64,000 nt of DNA from Marsupella aquatica. Its lineage: Eukaryota > Marchantiophyta. Shown here in pieces: positions 44,457 through 56,423 of the stretch (positions are counted from its first letter, which is position 1; every line of letters begins with the position of its first letter). The notes beneath the pieces were generated by a model that saw only the letters and a list, made by a program, of their open reading frames with translations, did not search any database and was not told where the DNA came from. The translations under genes and the position numbers were made by a program. Location of the stretch: contig OZ316895.1 in the NCBI GenBank assembly GCA_973895155.1, forward strand, positions 14,012,001 to 14,076,000, in the 5' to 3' direction.

Positions 44457-45240
44457 CAACAGTGTTGCCCAAGATGTCATTAAGAAAAAAGTTGTCGTGT
44501 CGCTCAAGATGTTAAGCCGTGAAGAAAAAAGATGTCATGTCGCTCAAATATCATTAAAAAAAAGATGTTGTGTTGCCCAAGATGTTGCTAAAGAAAAAAA
44601 TGTCATTAAGAAAATAAGATGTCGTTACGTGAAAGATGTCGTGAAGTAAAAAGATGTCGTTAGAAAAGAAGAAGTCATTTTGCCAAAGATCTCTCGTCAC
44701 CCAAGATGCCGTCAAGTAAATAGATGTTGTGTCAATTGCCAATGATGTTGTTAAGTATAAAGATGTTGTTAAGTACAAAATGATCGATAAATAAAGTATG
44801 TCGTTAGTCAAAGATGTTGTGAAGTAAAAGATGTTGTTAAAAACATCTTGGGCCCGATACCTGCGCGTTGCACAAAAGGTTTTGAGGTGAGAAAAAAGAT
44901 ATCGAGGTGAAGAAAGGTATCCATGAGGTGAAAAAAATACAGAGGTGAGGAAATGAAGTTGGGGTGAGAAAATATGTTGAGGAGAGAAAAGATGTTGACC
45001 TGAAAAACATATTTCAAGATGAGGAAAAAATGTTGAGAAGAGAAAATATATCAAGGTGAGAAAAGATGTCAAGGAGAGAAAGGATGTACAGGGTGGAAAG
45101 AAAAACAGTGGTGAGATCAAGATGGCCAGATGAGAAAAAGATGGCAGTGCAAGGAAAAGAGAATGAGGAGAGATAAATATGTAAATATTAGAAAAATATG
45201 TCAAGGCAAAAAAATATATCAAGGGGAGAAAAAACATTTA
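44457..45240 (+). repeat. Degenerate low-complexity array (GATGT / GAAAAAG-rich)
   Basis: About 780 bases built from variants of AAAGATGTCGTTAAG (left half) and GAGGTGAGAAAAAAGAT (right half), purine-rich on this strand. The unit length drifts between about 18 and 25 bases. Because stops are rare on the pyrimidine-rich complement, a 227-codon frame exists there, rich in Phe, Ser and Leu. I regard that as a by-product of the repeat. Confidence 0.8.
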
Positions 45241-48200
45241 AGCTTTGCAATGTAGTTTTCGAGACAAGTTATTTGTGATCCTGACCATACACTTTTGTGA
45301 TTGTGCTCAATAACTCGTGCATTTGCATATAGAAATCGGAGACACGAGATAGCAACCAACGCATCATAGAGTCCAAGCACAATCAAGTGACAAGAAAAAA
45401 TATAATATTTTTTTCAAATTTCAAATTTTCAGAGAGATAAATATTTTAGATTTTATTCATATTTTTTCCCAATTATACAGATTAAATATAAATAAATAAA
45501 TTTAGTTTTTATTAAGTTTTTTGTCTTGGGCAGGTGCAGGCAGGTTTAAAGGGCAGCTTGGGCAGACATTTACTTTAGATGGTGTATGGATAGATCTGAT
45601 GATGTTAAAAAAACAATGTTTAGACGAAGGCCCAAGATTGGTTCCGGTTTTTTTGGTTTGTAAAGGGACAATCCTGTATAGGTATTATAGTGGTAAATAA
45701 TGGTCAAGGGAGGTAAATTGAGGAGCAGTTTATATGCATGGATGAATAATTAATTATTGTGCATCATTTGGTAGCTCACTTTCTTGGTTGGAAAACAATG
45801 TCACTCTTTTTTCACATTGAAACTAATTGTTTTTTGGTTTAGCCCAGAGAGACATGATTTTGTGATAGCTCACTTGAGTAGAGATTAATAGGTCTTGGGT
45901 TCAACTATAGTGGCTGACTCTTCCCTTTTAATTTATGGGGTTTTCACATATTTTCCCTTAAAATTTTAAAAATTGTTTTTTGGTTTATTCATTCTCTTTG
46001 TCAGATTCTTTATTTTTTGGGCCCCTGCAAATTCAAAAGACAACCAGTGCAACAAAAGGCGCAACATGTTATTATAGTACGTTCTTGATGACAAAATCAC
46101 CCATGTAACCAGGGGAACTATATAAGAAAGCCATGGCATGTTTGTAAATACATTAAAATTAGTGACAATAGTGTAAATTCAAACATCTTTAGTGGCAATG
46201 TATTTAAACGCTGTTTTTAGTTTACTAATTGGTTTTAGTAAAAACTAGTATGCGGGTGTAATTTGGTTTTTTCTAATTCATAGTGTTGTATATTCTCTGT
46301 TTTAAATTGAGATGTACATTATCCTATTTTTATTTTTTAAAATAAATGATGACAATGCGCCCAATGTATTCTAGAGACTGCTGCAGCGAAAACCAGTGGT
46401 GCACAAAAGAAACACATCAGACCAGAAGCCAGAACGCACTACCGCCCAGCTCCGCAGCAAAGGCAGCCACCCAAACCAGCCCCAAGGTTACCCACAAAAG
46501 ACCTTAGGTGGAGCGTGAGTCAGGGTCAGCCACCTATAAACAAGCTGGCAGGAAACCAGAAACAAAACCTATCACTGGTGTTCAGAGGAGCCCCTTAATT
46601 CCTAGTAGGGTGAGCACAACAACACGAGGACCTATGGAGGCTATCACTATCAGTGACGTTGTGAGTACTATAGCCATGGACTTGTCATGATATTGCCCAC
46701 ATTAGAAAGTAGCACTTCAACAATCATTCAAGCTATTTGACTCCCTAACTCCAAACGGGTGACAACATTGACAAGAGCCAGATTCTATCAATCATTTATA
46801 ATACTACCATTCTAATTGTGATTACTCCTATTGGCCCTAATTAGTCATCTCAGTAATTTCAGTGAAAGTGTGATTGAGACTTCTGCCCTTGATTTGAGGA
46901 GTACATTATGCAATCATTCATCAATCTAGGCTCAAAGTCCAAAAGTCTTACCATATAAAATGAAAAGTAGAATGTACTCATCTTTGCATGGCCTAAAATC
47001 CTGGCACTCTCTTTACACCCTATAGCTCACCTTAATTTCAGGGACTTTGTTCGTTTAGTTCTAAAACTCATTCAAGTCTTTGAGTAACTTAATGTTACGG
47101 TTACTGGCATTGTGGGCCATAATGTCCCCTCAGACTTGGGCTAAATCCCTCAATTTAGGGGCATCAGATCCCACAAGACCCTGTAATAACCAGGATGTTA
47201 CCCTATTCAAAGGCCTCTATTGCTGATGTTCTCAGGGTCCCCTTTCCCTCAGATTGGTATCCATTTGGCTGGAGTTTGAAATGCCACAAAAGCAGCACTT
47301 GCTATAGAACTTTTTTTCACTCCGTCTGCTTGGGCAACTTGTGGGAAGAAGGGAAGATATGGGGGAGAAAGGAGACTGAAGGTTTATCTAGCCTCAACCC
47401 TGGAACCCTGGATCCAACTATTGACATTTTCTCCAGGAGTGCGCCCCCCCCCCCAACCGTTGTAACACCCCAACCGTTGTAACACATCCACTAGCTTCTT
47501 GAGATCACTTGTGGTTCTCAAGCTACTACCCATCATCCTTGGCAATAAGAAAGGCACCATGGGCTTGCTGCAGGAAGGGCATGCTAGTTGGGACCACCCA
47601 AACGAGGGAGCACTTCAAGTCAGGAGCCAACCAACCTCCCCTACGCCTATGCACTTGCAGCGCGACAAGACAATGGTAAAGCACTGACAACCTTTGCCTT
47701 GCGGCCGTAGCTGGAGAACCCTTGTTTGCATGGATCTCTCTGCGGTAACCAAATCCTACTCCCTTTATCTATTCTTAGGGGGGCATGTCACCTGTGGACT
47801 AGCTTTGGTCCGGAATGACGGGTGATGCGGTCCAGACCCCTGATTTGCCGTCAAGGCCAAACTGGGCCCATATCTAGTTCTTGGTATCATAACATAGAGC
47901 TCAGGTACCTGGAGCTCGTGGTGCTCGTACTAGCATCCACCCACTTGTGACCACCTTAACTAAGCTGTCTTTGTGGATCGATAGATTTAAAAGTAAAAGA
48001 TCAAGTTGAACTTGTTGTCCATAGTCCATACTCTGGTGGGGAAAAAGGAAAATTCCTCCTTTTCCACCCTGACCAGGTGGCAGCTTGGATGGTACCAACA
48101 GTAGATTTATTACTGCCAATGAAGACTGTACTCTACGCATTTAGACCACCTGGCAGCCAACCATAGCACTTCTGTTCAGGAGAAAATGGACACATTATCC

Positions 48201-48382
48201 GATGCGAAGGGCTTCCACACCATTTTGGTGCAACCGTAGGCCCAATTATTGTTGACATGCCCGTCGTTGAGTGGGCACCTCGTTTGGCCGCACTCAGGAA
48301 CTCTGCAATCCCGACTATTGCCCGAAATTCTTCCCTCTACTGGTTATCTGAATTTTGAAAAAGCCCGGTGGACGTGAGAGGC
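45241..48382. other. Gene-poor DNA before the FGGY kinase gene
   Basis: No gene supported. A very AT-rich stretch lies at about 45400-45520, and a possible tRNA-derived SINE head near 45862-45912 is listed separately. From 46,400 to 48,300 there are short frames without recognisable domains, perhaps old transposon debris. Confidence 0.5.
45862..45912 (+). repeat. Possible tRNA-derived SINE head
   Basis: TAGCTCACTTGAG (A-box-like) is followed after about 20 bases by GGGTTCAACTA (B-box-like), the spacing of a tRNA-type Pol III promoter. No clear SINE tail or target duplication is visible, so this stays weak. Confidence 0.3.
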
Positions 48383-51300
48383 ATGGCATCGAGAACCACA
48401 AGCCAAGTGCCGGGCAATTTGGGCACACACTATCTTGGAGTGGATGTGGGAACTGGAAGTGCAAGAGCAGGTACGGAAAATTTCGGTTTCCTCAAATAAG
48501 TATACTTTACCTCATTCTGGAACCGTTTCTGCGAGAATTCGGCAATCTACGAGAAATTGCTCTTCATGTTACCCCTCATCCACGTTACAGTTGCTGGTTC
48601 CTTTAGCCCGTTGTACTCCTTCTCATTTTTTACAAGATTTCGTCCATGAAATTTACTTTGTTGGATCTTATTCCGGAAAAGTTTACGCAAGAGTTCCGCA
48701 TTCTCATCATCTTCTCCCTTACTGACGTCTCAGCTGCTCATTCTTTTAGCCCATGTTCTGCTTTCTCCATCTGCTTGTGTTGACACGATGCTAAGTATGC
48801 ACTATAAGTCAGCTCCAGCATCGAGCCCAAATCCTTGTGGCAATTAGTACTTCCTAACACAGATGTCTAGTATCCGCTGAACGTGAGCAAATTGCACTAC
48901 TATACTCGTTACAAAAGGCAATGGCCTCATGTCATGTCAGTTTGGAGAGCATTCCCTCTGTCCCAGAAGAAATGCTCGTTCTGTCGGGTCCTAACTTTCT
49001 CAACAAATACAGTACCTGTTCGCTCGTCTTGCGACCTCGGACAATTCACCAAGCAAGAATCTGGACTATTGCCAGTTGAAATTGAATTCAACTTGCGTGG
49101 TTTGACATGATCAAGTTTTTCCTAAGCTCCGAGATTCTACTGTAGAGGTTCTGTTTCGTGCTCTGGAGAAGTAGAACCCTCATTGTTCTGCTGCTGCTTG
49201 TGGTCTTTAGATGACTTGTTTGAAATTCACGACCAACATTCTTTGCACACTGAGACTGTGGACGTTGTGCTCCATCGTTTTCAAATAAGATGTGGCGCCT
49301 CGCTTCTACTGCTTCAGTTTGTATTCAGTCATTCGGAAGATTTTGTCATTCTTCAAAAAATCTCACCCAAATTGATAATCTCATTGCTGTCACGTTCTTA
49401 TTGAGAAACTTAAAGTTGATTGTCTTTTCAAAACAACCTCCAGCCAAGTCTGTGTAACTTGAGCCCTTGTTGGCACATGATCCGGCTTGCAACAAATGCC
49501 TTCATTGTTTATGCTTAGAGAATTGTTTGGTCAGCCTTCTATCTGCATCCTGAATATTGGTTTAAGCTTTTGCAGAAAATGCATCAATCAAACGTCATTG
49601 AACAATTGTTAGTTTCTTTCTTTCTGTTGGCATGAGGCTCGAAATCGCTTTCTTGATGTTGTGTGTAAATTAAGGGGAAAACAAGGTTTTAACTCTTACT
49701 CCCGTTGTCGTTACGTGTCAGGAGTTTTTGATGAACATGGAAAACTCATGGGCCTTGCGAGCAGTCCAATTCAGATATGGAAGGAGGCTGGTTGCGTTGA
49801 GGTAGAAAGAGCACTGGTTGTCTGCTTGAGAGCTGCCACAGTTTTTGAGATTCTAATTTCACACTAACACACTGATTTTTTGACGCAGCAATCTTCAACG
49901 GATATATGGCTGGCAGTATGTGCAGCAGTCAAGGAAGCATGCAAGAATGCAAAACTTACGGGCACGGATATTTGTGGGATTGGATTTGCTGCCACATGCT
50001 CTCTTGGTGAGTGCGTACGCCAATGGCCTCGTGGTATCACCCTGCATAGATAGTGAGTTAGTTAGATATTTATAAGTAGGAGTTGGCTCTCTCGCTTGTG
50101 ACAAGGACCCCAATGTAAGTGCATCACATATACATTTTCCATCCACTTTATTCGTCTGATGCCTATCCATCAGAAGCGTGATGTTCCATTCGTTGAAGAA
50201 GGGAAAGATATTGCAAGGAGGTCACGACAGCCTCTGCAGTACGAATATTATTTTGCTATTGAAACCATGGACCTCATTGCCAAAGAACTGTCAGGTGAAA
50301 TGCCTGGGAATTTACGTATTAAAGTCTGAGTAAGAGTTGTGGATCTACCCAGATTGTCACAAGTAATAATTTTCTCTACCTTTGTCTCAGTTTGTAAGTC
50401 ACGTACCTGGTTGCTTGGGGTTGGGCTTGCAGTTGCAGTCGATTCAGAAGGGTCTCCAGTGACAGTGTCATGGAGTGGAGATGCTGGACGAAATGTCATA
50501 GTGTGGATGGATCACCGTGCTATGGATCAGGCAGAACGCATAAATGCATCAGGTTCGCCAGTCCTACAGTTTGTTGGAGGGGGCGTATCTCCAGAAATGG
50601 AGCCGCCGAAGGTATTTAGCAAACCCACAAAATTGGTTTGTGCCGTAGATATTATGATTCTGAAAATGACAGTCAAGAAATTAGATGTCATCTTGCTTCT
50701 TGGAAGTCCACACGAAAGGATCAGGTGATTAAGTACTACCTGTGAACTCCACTGTTGCATATCTGGGGTTATTATACCTTTTGTCATCCATAGAGGCGAG
50801 GTCATCAATATTGACAACTTGCCAGAGACTGTATATCCGTGATCCTGTACCGAGTTAGATATGCTAATCACGAAATCTGGAAGTACGGGTTTCTTCAGCT
50901 TTCCTGAACTGGGTCAGGCTGTGGCATCCATGTGTCGTTGCACTGGTTACAAGTTCAATTAACGTCTAGCATTTGACCATAAGCGGGGTACACATACCGT
51001 CGGCTACCAAAACGGGAAATTGATGTCTCAAACGGGCAATTATCCTACCTAGATTTCCTTAGCCTATCGGAGTTTCAGGATTTTGCCTCCATCAGCCTCC
51101 TAGTTTGAGGTCACAGTTGTTTTGGTCTATTGCACTAGCACTTTGTCTTCCAACTCTTGCTGTTCGCTGTCTGCATTTGCTCATGACAAAACTGTGTGCT
51201 TCAGTTGTTGTGGGTGAAAGAGAAGTTGAAGGAGTCCTGGGCAAAAGCTTTTAGATGGATGGACTTGAGTGACTGGCTCACATTCAGGTATGTGAAGTTT

Positions 51301-54300
51301 GTTTGGTAGTTGAATGAGGTATCAGCACGTTGGGGATTGGCTCGGACGAAGAAATTTGGTATGCTCGTTTCTAGAGATTGCCTAAAAGCATCAAGTTCTG
51401 CCTGGTTACGGAACTTGGATGATCAGTATTGTTAGTTTTCACGGGCGTGCTCTTTATACTAATGATAGCCTGACATTCAAACCTGTTTATTTCCAAGCTC
51501 AAATCGTGGTACTTTCCAATATCTTCCAGAGCCACTGGTGACGACACTCGTAGTCTTTGTACGACAGTTTGTAAGTGGACTTACTTGGGACATGCCCACC
51601 AGCAGCACACATCAACAGCCAACACCAAAGCTATGGATGCTCTTGGGTGGGATGATCTGTTCTGGAAAGAAATTGGACTTGGTGACCTCGTGGATGGTCA
51701 CTATGCGAAAATTGGTATTTTTCTTTTGGGAGAACCTATATTCCTTGCTTGGTGAAGGACTCATTTTTACATGTTATAGATTTCTTGGTTCGAAAATGGT
51801 TCGTGAACTTCGGGTCCTCGTTCTGTTCTAAACATGAGACAGGCCTTTACTTGTAGTTTTCAGTGCTATTTGGCATATTCCATTTCGAGTTTCTTTCTGT
51901 TCTGGGGAATTTGAGAGATCTTGATGTCAATTTGATGCGACTGGTGACTATTGTCAACACTTGTGGGATGTCAGGAAGAAGTGTAGCATTTCCTGGAACT
52001 CCGCTTGGGACTGGTCTCACAGGCTTGGCTGCACAGGCAAGATCACCGATTGTAGACTTCCCTGTGTCAGAATTTGGATTTAGTACAGATCAGGACGTGT
52101 GTCCTGCTACCAGACTTGACAGAAGGTGTCTACTAGAGAGACAGGTTTGAGTTTAGATCGTCTTTCTAGGTGCTGATCGTGCCAGTTCTTCTCAAATCAG
52201 GCCTCCTGGTCATTTTCAGTGGTTGGGATAGTTCCTTCACAAAAGGATACACATGTAACATTTTAATGATTTCCTGTCATGTGTGTTTGCTCAGGAACTT
52301 TGTTTGGTTGAAGGAACTCCTGTGGGAACATCAGTAATTGATGCACATGCTGGTGGGATTGGAGTGATGGAAAGTGTTCCACAAGATTTTGTGCACCCAC
52401 CTACCCAAGGTTAGAGACCTGAGGCATAGTGCGGATATTTTCTTTCATGCCTGTGACTCACTCTTTAAACTTTTTGCTGTCTATGTTCAAATTGGCAACC
52501 CACAGGTCTAAAAGAAATGTTTCAACCTAGTCTCCGGCTGTTCTTATTTTAGAGATTATTTCTCTTTATGCCAGGAGACTCATCTGAAGTACATCTTTGA
52601 TTCCATGTTCGTAACAGAGAAAGCTGAAACTGGAGAACTTGAGGAAGTCGATGACCTAAGTAGTAGGATGGTGCTTGTCTGTGGGACATCAACATGCCAT
52701 ATGGCCGTCACCAAGAAGAAGATCTTCATCCCTGGAGTTTGGGGACCATATTGGTCTGGTACTTAGCCTTTGCACGCTTTCTGATCGGTTGATTCATTGA
52801 GAAACTGGGGGCATATTTTTGGATAAATTGCTACGGTACAAGCCAATGGTTTTCATGGTTCCAGGAGGTGATATTCAGTCATTTGCTTTTGCGGAGGATT
52901 AAGTGTTTATATCTAGCAACCATCATAATTCTGGCTACAATCAAACCTCATCGTACAGTGTTGTCATTATGGAATGCTGCTTTTTGTGTTACAGCCATGA
53001 TACCCGACTACTGGCTCTTTGAAGGAGGGCAGAGTGCAACTGGAGCTCTAATAGAGCACTTGGTGGAAAGTCATCCGATTTCTCCTGCACTAGCCAAGAG
53101 AGCTGCATTGCAAAGTGAAACTCTACACTTTGTATACTTCCTACTGTGCAGTGCTCGAGATATTGCTTATTAAATATTAGTTTTTGGAGCAGTGAAATAG
53201 GGGACCCAGTATATGCTGTCAATTGTATTATTCCTGGCGAGTAAGGATGCTTTAGACATGGTTCTTTAGCAGAGTAAATTGTACACGGGGTTCAGCAATT
53301 GAGACATTCATGCATTTCAGGTTGGAAGATGTAAGATCAAAGTGTTCTAATGTCTTTCTTTCTCGAATCTGCTCATTACTATGTTTTTCATGGCAGCAGA
53401 AATCTCCATTTATGAGCTCTTGAATACCGTTTTGGATAATCTTTCATTGGATCCTGGGGTCCCATTTCGAAGTGCTTTGACCAAGGATGTGCATGTTCTT
53501 CCAGATTTCCATGGGAACAGGTGAGTTTGCTAAAACAATAGGTTGATTTGTGGCCCGTCTATCTGTTCGTGCATGAGATGGATGATGGATGGAAGCCAGT
53601 CGTCTATCTCATGATGACTGGCTTCCATCATGAGATAGATACTAAGATGTTACGGAGTCCTCCCGTACCTGTTTGCAGGTCTGAGGTATCATACCTCTTC
53701 AGTATTTCATAAAGAGCTCTCATCAAAGTTTTGCTCTTGATTTGCATGTTTCTTTTGCAAGCTGCTTTGTTCTCGGCTGATACTTATTAATAGTCATTAC
53801 CTACAGGTCACCGTATGCCGATCCAAAATCAACAGGGATGTTGAGTGGGATGACACTGGAGAGCAGCGAAGTTGACCTTTCTCTGGTGTACCTAGCAGCT
53901 GTACAAAGTATTGCATATGGCACACGTCAAATCGTAGAGCGCTTGGGAGAATATGGTCTGAAGGTAACATAACATTCCGCAAATTTCTTCATCGTAAGAC
54001 TTAGACAGACCTGTCTTTTGCTTTCTGCTCCCTTACAGTGTTGCCCGTTCTACTCTAAATAAACACACCGCATTCCATCCTCCTGTGCTGAAAGTTCTTA
54101 ACGAGAACTTTTAAGCTGTGTGGTGAGAATCGTGTCGTCCCTTTCTTGTGCTTTTCTTTTTTACCTCTTTTGCATCTCACTTTGTGATGTCAGTTTCTGC
54201 ATTGGCCAGGCATTAGCTACCTGCTAAGAAGAAAGGCAGAAGATAGCCTGCAATAGCTTTCAATTGCATTATTAAAACCCAAGAATTCAAACCTTTTTCA

Positions 54301-55011
54301 GCGGGACAGACGTTCTATCCAACGACACCAACTTGTTATAAGATGTATGGCTCGCAGGTTGACAAGCTTATTGCGTGTGGAGGATTATCCAGAAACCGAG
54401 TGTACCTGCAAGAGCACGCAGATATTCTTGGTTTGTGCAATTCTTGATCTCATGTTAGCCTAAATTGGAGAGAATAGTTGTCAGTCTTATTTAACCTACG
54501 ACATACGTGAATGATCCTCCTTCAGGTATATCGTTTCCAAGCAGGAATATGAAATCGCTTACTAAAATTGCGCAAATGAATGTATGTAGGGTGTCCAGTG
54601 GTTCTCCCCAGGGAGGCAGAGTGTGTACTTCTAGGCGCCTCGATAATTGGAGCTGTTGCAGCAAAGAAATTTGTCAGTATTAATTCTGCAATGGAAACTT
54701 TGAATGCTCCCGGACTGGTAAGTAAGCAAGTCGTGAAGTATCTGATATGGATAAGTTCGTGAAGCAAATCACTCAGTGGTTCCATTCTTTATGTACTTCA
54801 TTCAAATGTATTGAGTGTGGTCATTCTGCCAGGCAAGAACCCGAGCCTACCATTAACGCCAGATAAAATCTGTATTGTTGTTGTGCAGGTTGTTCAACAA
54901 AGTAAGGATGTCAGAGTGAAGAAGTATCATGAGGCAAAGTACAAGATTTTCCAGTCACTCTACGAGCAACAGTTATCATTTAGGGCTGCAATGACAGAAG
55001 CGCTGGCTTGA
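48383..55011 (+). CDS. FGGY: FGGY-family carbohydrate kinase (D-ribulokinase-like), 15 exons
   Basis: Exons: 48383-48470, 49722-49801, 49889-50006, 50433-50611, 51205-51287, 51530-51714, 51975-52036, 52295-52409, 52555-52758, 52995-53114, 53397-53520, 53807-53963, 54358-54430, 54590-54717, 54889-55011. The model gives 612 residues; plant relatives have about 580. The phosphate-binding loop [12 protein letters not shown] is at about residues 19-30; VIVWMDHRA, then [32 protein letters not shown] and the ATP-site motif ACGGLSRN follow in family order. The family phosphorylates sugars with ATP; human FGGY is a D-ribulokinase, and the substrate here is inferred. Intron 7 needs a GC donor (CAG|GCAAGA). 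The start of exon 9 (after TTTTAGAG) is the least certain junction. Confidence 0.93.
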
Positions 55012-56423
55012 ATTGATTGAACCAGTGAACTTTTTCGATCGTCTGCGCACTTTTAGCAATCTTTCCAGAGATTTTGTTGGAGATGTCAACTGTAGTGAAG
55101 TTATCATTCGGACATAGAATCTCCAGAATGAAATGGAGAAGTAAAGCACAATTTAAGATAAAGTAACGGGCTTCCGACCTTTGAATATTGGTGATGAAGA
55201 TTAGATTTGTGAATCCTTGTCAAACTCTGGTTGGAGAATCTTCAACAATAACTTGGATCTTGCACTGCTATTTTCACGTAGAGCATTGCGGGATCATACA
55301 AAAGTAGAGCCGGTCAGTCGGGTCCGGTCTTTCAACACATCTGCCCTCTGAACGGTACGAAAAGCTTTGACCTCAATAATTTTGTCGCTGATGTAAATTA
55401 TCAAATTACTTATCATGCTGAGCTTGAGATAATATTCAAGAGATGGACAACAGAAAGTGGATCCGACCCCTTTTGTCGATAGCAGAATGTGGTTCCGAAT
55501 AATTTGAAGCAAAATATGCCAATACTGGGAGTGATTTACCAGTGTTAAATGCATCAATAGTTAAGTGATTTACTAGATATTTGGTGTTCGAAATGTTCAA
55601 TAGTTAAATGGATGAGCATGCTTGTCTTTGACAACAAAACAACGCAATGTGCTACGAACTGTACAATTTATGAGACCGGATAAGATCCTAGAGTTTGCGG
55701 CCAGGGCTGTTCTCAGCCCGTCCTATCTAAGCAAGCAACCAACTTATGATTGCTCCTGATCCGTCCAAGGCGTACATTGGCTTCCTTCAATGAGTACACA
55801 AGTTGCCCTTCGCTTGTGAACAACACTCCATGACTGCTTCGAGTTGCAGAGAATAGAGTTGAAGTCAGTTGGACATGTATAGATCGAACTCCATCTCTCT
55901 GCCGTTGGCCATTATCTTAGACTCATCAATCCGATGTTCAGAGTGAAACCTCAATGTCAGACGCTGTTTACTCATATGATGTGTTGGTGTGTGGAGCTGT
56001 GCTGCACGCATGGGCCACTTCACTGGCAAATAATAATTTAGTGCCGAACAGGCCAAATGATAATTGGAGCAAAGAATTGAACTGGTTTAATTTGGGAAAT
56101 CTAAACGTTTCTCTATGTGATGAGATACAAGTAATGAGAAAGATCACTCCAATCTTGGCACAAGATCTCATGGTCTTGCCATTAGCCAAGTAATGTTGAC
56201 CTTACCACAACGCTTCCAATCTTCTCTGCGAATAATTGAAACCAATTCCTTGTCCAATGTACATCAGGCCAATATACTGTACAAAGAGAGCAGGATGAAA
56301 ACCTGAATCATAGGATTCAGCACTGCTTGTACCGTAGAATCACGCAATATGATACAACCTGTACAAATCGTGACACCGGATAGATCCTGAGGTTTCGCCG
56401 GAAATTCTGCAGACAGACACTAT
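55012..56423. other. Spacer between convergent FGGY and R3H genes
   Basis: It holds the 3' flanks of both genes and a diverged copy of the R3H gene's 3' end (listed separately). Nothing else is supported. Confidence 0.5.
55640..55870 (-). pseudogene. Diverged partial copy of the last R3H exon and its 3' flank
   Basis: CACCGGATAGATCCTGAGG and CTATCTAAGCAACCAAC just past the R3H stop codon recur here as GACCGGATAAGATCCTAGAG and CTATCTAAGCAAGCAACC. Read on minus, the adjoining bases give GQLVYSLKEAN and NHKLVA, resembling GRLNLIEFLREVQ and QVGLVA at the C-terminus of the gene at 56424. Only this end is present, so it is a gene fragment. Confidence 0.55.

Noticed and set aside
44554-45237. A 227-codon Phe/Ser/Leu-rich frame on the minus strand that looks like a membrane protein
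   Set aside because: It lies wholly within a degenerate purine/pyrimidine repeat. The hydrophobic residues come from the TTT/CTT/CTC-rich complement, not from a protein family.
47870-47910. TGGTATCATAACATAGAGC, similar to a Met-tRNA primer-binding site of an LTR retroelement
   Set aside because: The match is interrupted, no CA-ended LTR precedes it, and no repeat partner or retroelement protein is nearby.
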